Assembly (NCBI GenBank): GCA_022709775.1
Contig: JAKLIE010000072.1
Span: 1 to 7,552 of the forward strand
Length of the DNA stretch: 7,552 nt
Reading direction: 5' to 3'
DNA from: Pseudomonadota bacterium
GTDB taxonomy: Bacteria > Pseudomonadota > Gammaproteobacteria > Burkholderiales > Casimicrobiaceae
This document shows, piece by piece, positions 5,926 to 7,552 of the stretch; positions within the stretch are counted from its first letter, which is position 1; each line of letters opens with the position of its first letter. Both the position numbers and the translations under genes were made by a program. The notes beneath the pieces are model-generated. The model had not been told where the DNA came from, did not search any database, and saw only the letters and a list, made by a program, of their open reading frames with translations.

Positions 5926-6132
5926 ATGACCCGGCCCACCGACTCACCTCCCGCGCGCGCCGCGACGACCGCGCGCGGCAACCGCGACGCCGGGGCGATG
6001 GTGACGGCGGTCGAGGGAGGCTGCGCGATCAACGACGGGAAGCGTGCGACGGGACTGCGATGCGTCGCGTCCGCGATCACCGTAGCGCTCGACGGAATGC
6101 CGTCCCCCGTGCCGGGAGCGGGCTCCCGGTGA
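5926..6132 (+). CDS. Small 68-codon ORF, possible leader or coupled gene, uncertain
   Basis: ATG at 5926 opens 68 codons ending in TGA at 6130-6132, which overlaps the GTG start of the lipoprotein (GTGA). I recognise no family, signal peptide or membrane segment; the product is rich in Ala, Gly, Arg and Thr and has two cysteines. In favour: a -10-like motif sits 27 bases upstream, only about nine of 68 codons end in A or T (third positions are clearly more GC-rich than first or second), and the stop/start overlap is typical of coupled genes. Against: no Shine-Dalgarno site, no resemblance to known proteins, and high GC content keeps frames open by chance. It may instead be the untranslated leader of the lipoprotein gene. 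Confidence 0.35.
   Translation: MTRPTDSPPARAATTARGNRDAGAMVTAVEGGCAINDGKRATGLRCVASAITVALDGMPSPVPGAGSR
6112..6129 (+). promoter_or_regulatory. Hairpin covering the lipoprotein ribosome binding site and start
   Basis: CCGGGAG (6112-6118) pairs perfectly with CTCCCGG (6123-6129) around a four-base loop CGGG. The left arm contains the GGGAG that would be the lipoprotein's Shine-Dalgarno site (10 bases before GTG), and the right arm ends on the first base of that GTG. A ribosome finishing the upstream 68-codon ORF would open it, which would suit translational coupling. The function is inferred; the pairing is seen. Confidence 0.45.
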
Positions 6133-6560
6133 GCGCGGGAAGGCACCTCCTGCTCGCGGCGGCGGCGCTGGTCGCCGGCTGCACCGCAGCGCAGCCGTCC
6201 GGCCAGGACGTCGCGTTTCCGGCGGGGACGACGTTCGCGTGGCTCGGCACGGATGTCGGTGCCGCACGGCGCAACGCCCCCGCCGATCCGACGCGCTATA
6301 CGATCGCGTTCGAGGCGTCGGGTCGCGCGACGCTGCGGCTCGACTGCAATCGCGGCAGCGCGCAGTGGGCGCGGGACGGCGGGAAGCTCACGCTGTCGCC
6401 CGTCGCCGGAACCAAGATGATGTGCCCGCGCGGCTCGCTCGACACGTCCTATGCCGCCGACCTCGCGCAAGTCGAGTCGTGGCGCGTCGAGGGCGAGACG
6501 CTGGTCCTGACGGGCCGCGACGGGTCGTCGATGCGCTTCCGCCCGATGGCGCCGAAATGA
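6129..6560 (+). CDS. META/HslJ-like domain lipoprotein
   Basis: The 143-residue protein has a short lipoprotein signal with lipobox LVAGC (Cys18 lipidated), so it is probably membrane-anchored in the periplasm; residue 19 is Thr, not Asp, which fits outer-membrane sorting. The mature part follows the META (DUF306) pattern: TFAWLG, then YTIAFEASGRATLRLDCNRGSAQW (Cys73-Asn74), KLTLSPVAGTKMMCP (Cys99), a VESWRVEGETLVL strand and a terminal SMRFRPM strand. Cys73 and Cys99 are the usual conserved pair. META/HslJ proteins are linked to heat-shock, novobiocin resistance and envelope stress, but the biochemical role is not settled. I chose GTG at 6129 because it gives a standard short lipoprotein signal and overlaps the preceding stop; an in-frame ATG at 6060 would give an arginine-rich n-region 23 residues longer and cannot be excluded. 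It converges with the minus-strand genes, 25 bases away. Confidence 0.85.
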   Translation: MSAGRHLLLAAAALVAGCTAAQPSGQDVAFPAGTTFAWLGTDVGAARRNAPADPTRYTIAFEASGRATLRLDCNRGSAQWARDGGKLTLSPVAGTKMMCPRGSLDTSYAADLAQVESWRVEGETLVLTGRDGSSMRFRPMAPK

Positions 6561-6575
6561 CGGACGGGCGGCAAC

Positions 6576-6600
6576 CCGGGCTGCGCTAGCGCGCGCCCGG
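6576..6600. terminator. GC-rich hairpin at the convergent gene boundary, possible bidirectional terminator
   Basis: CCGGGC (6576-6581) is complementary to GCCCGG (6595-6600), with the inner palindrome GCGCTAGCGC (6583-6592) lengthening the stem imperfectly. It overlaps the stop codon of the minus-strand gene and lies just past the end of the plus-strand lipoprotein. There is no T-run on either side, so intrinsic termination is uncertain; position is the main argument. Confidence 0.35.
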
Positions 6601-7188
6601 CAGGAATCCGCGCTGCGCCAGCGCCGCCACGGCGGCGTCGGCGGCGGGACCCGCATCGGCAGCCCCCTGCGGGAAGCGGACGAGCACCATCGCGCGCCAG
6701 GTGCGCGCCTTGGTGGTGAGGTCGAAGACGCGGACTTCGGTGACCGACACCGGCGTCGTGTCGAGGTCGGTGCGCGGATCGGGACCCGACCGTGCATCGA
6801 GCCACCGGTATGCGCTGCGTCCCGGGTCGATCGGCACCGCGTTCGGGGGCCGGACGAACACGATCGCCTCCGCGCCTGCCTTGCGGGCCGCCGCGATGAC
6901 CGGGCTGCCGTCGACCGTCACCGCATCGGCGTCGAGCGACGCGCCCTGGAGCAGGCCTTCGCCCCGGGTGGCGGCGATGCCCCGCGCGGCGAAACGCGAC
7001 GCGAACGCGTCCTCCCACACCCGGCGAGCCGTCGCGTCGCGGTCGACCGCGACGATCGCGACGCTCGCGAGCGGACTCGTCGCCGACTTCGAAGCCTCGT
7101 CGAACTCGCGGACGACCGTGCGTGAGTTGGCCGCGCAGCCGGCCATCAGCGCGGCGCAGGCGAGCACCGCGATTCGTGCGGCAATCAT
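6586..7188 (-). CDS. Lipoprotein of unknown function, paralogue-like to its upstream neighbour
   Basis: The 200-residue product starts MIAARIAVLACAALMAGC, a classical lipoprotein signal with lipobox LMAGC (Cys18), followed by AANS, so it should be sorted to the outer membrane. The mature part has a first strand SVAIVAVDRDATARRVWEDAF, a region with AGAEAIVFVRPPN and a closing section VTEVRVFDLTTKARTWRAMVLVRF followed by an Ala-rich helix AADAAVAALAQRGFLP. This strand-helix layout is typical of small periplasmic lipoproteins of the DUF4136/LpoB-like type, but I cannot assign a named family. The ATG at 7188 overlaps the upstream gene's TGA by one base (TGATG), so the two are co-transcribed leftward and probably coupled. 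A longer in-frame reading from 7437 exists but would place the lipobox internally, so the shorter start is right. Confidence 0.82.
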   Translation of the reverse strand: MIAARIAVLACAALMAGCAANSRTVVREFDEASKSATSPLASVAIVAVDRDATARRVWEDAFASRFAARGIAATRGEGLLQGASLDADAVTVDGSPVIAAARKAGAEAIVFVRPPNAVPIDPGRSAYRWLDARSGPDPRTDLDTTPVSVTEVRVFDLTTKARTWRAMVLVRFPQGAADAGPAADAAVAALAQRGFLPGAR

Positions 7189-7552
7189 CACGATTTTCCC
7201 TTCGGAACGAGCCCGTGCGCCGCGATCCCCGCGACGATGACGTCGGCGAGCGCACCCGCCTCCTTGCGGAACGACGACGGGTCGAACGTCTCGGTCACGC
7301 CGGTCCACGCGAGCCGCTTCGTGCGCACGTCGAAGAGCGAGGTCTCGACGGTGGCGATCCGCGTCTGCACGATCTCGGGCACGGCATGGAAGCTCCCGTA
7401 CCAGCCGTACCAGCCGGGCCCCCAGCCCGCCCCCCATCCCGGACCCATCGTTCCCGGCACCATCGTCGCACGCACCTCGGTCTCGGTCCGCACGCCCCTG
7501 AAGTGCACCAGCATCATGCCGTCGGCGCCGGCCTTCACGACCGCCGCGTCCA
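7188..7552 (-). CDS. Conserved exported-type protein, C-terminal part (5' end outside window)
   Basis: The leftward frame is open from the window edge to TGA at 7190-7188, giving about 120 C-terminal residues; the start and any signal sequence are beyond 7552. The visible part runs AAVVKAGADGMMLVHFRG, a Gly/Trp/Tyr-rich stretch (GWGAGWGPGWYGWYG, coded at about 7400-7440), then VETSLFDVRTKRLAWTGVTETF and a terminal helix ALADVIVAGIAAHGLVPKG. This is the pattern of many proteobacterial lipoproteins of unknown role, in which an AGAD-type strand, an aromatic glycine-rich loop and an E-x-x-L-(F/Y)-D strand occur in order. The same order (AGAEAIVFV, then TEVRVFDLTTKARTW, then a terminal helix ending GFLPG) appears in the next gene, pointing to tandem duplication. 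A GTG at 7538 is not a likely start because the conserved AGAD strand begins immediately around it. Confidence 0.75.
   Translation of the reverse strand, partial: DAAVVKAGADGMMLVHFRGVRTETEVRATMVPGTMGPGWGAGWGPGWYGWYGSFHAVPEIVQTRIATVETSLFDVRTKRLAWTGVTETFDPSSFRKEAGALADVIVAGIAAHGLVPKGKS

Noticed and set aside
4371..6797. An 808-codon open frame on the minus strand
   Set aside because: It runs antisense to the exported 545-residue protein and the META lipoprotein, both of which have clear signals and motifs. Its translation is Arg/Ala-rich with no recognisable domain, typical of antisense frames in GC-rich DNA.
1..7552. CRISPR arrays, insertion sequences, tRNA or rRNA genes, riboswitches
   Set aside because: No spaced direct repeats, transposase-like frame, terminal inverted repeats or recognisable RNA-gene sequence was seen on either strand.

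Overview
The window is a gene-dense, very GC-rich stretch whose coding regions use mostly G/C-ending codons. Its gene types and protein sequences look like a betaproteobacterium (Burkholderiales or a neighbouring order). That placement is inferred from protein resemblance, not from a marker gene.

Layout. Positions 1-557 (minus) hold the N-terminal third or so of a GltD-type FAD/NAD(P)H oxidoreductase with cysteine motifs for Fe-S clusters; it starts at TTG behind a good ribosome binding site. A roughly 330-base divergent intergenic region follows, with a large inverted repeat and a -10-like TACAAT. Rightward from there runs a tightly packed set of four genes: a SenB-type selenosugar synthase (890-1933), SelD/SenC selenophosphate synthase (1930-2985), a 115-residue single-span membrane protein with four cysteines (2982-3329) and Nei, endonuclease VIII (3329-4174). 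The three junctions are ATGA, ATGA and TGATG, so the set is almost surely one translationally coupled operon. It is followed 43 bases later by a 545-residue exported protein with a C-terminal membrane anchor and an ordered His/Asn/Cys signature resembling permuted papain-like (DUF4105/Lnb-type) domains.

After a 70-base gap with another -10-like motif come a doubtful 68-codon ORF and a META/HslJ-like lipoprotein (6129-6560), again with an overlapping junction (GTGA). Converging on these from the right are two minus-strand genes, a lipoprotein (6586-7188) and a related exported-type protein cut by the window edge (7188-7552). They overlap by one base and look like diverged tandem paralogues.

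Biology. SelD makes selenophosphate from selenide and ATP. SenB uses selenophosphate and a UDP-sugar to make a selenosugar, the carbon-selenium bond-forming step of the selenoneine pathway. The third enzyme, SenA, which would join the selenosugar to hercynine, is not in this window, nor is a selenouridine (MnmH/SelU) or selenocysteine (SelA/SelB) gene. The most interesting features are this SenB-SelD cassette without a neighbouring SenA, its coupling to an unknown membrane protein and a DNA glycosylase, and the uncharacterised His/Asn/Cys periplasmic protein downstream.
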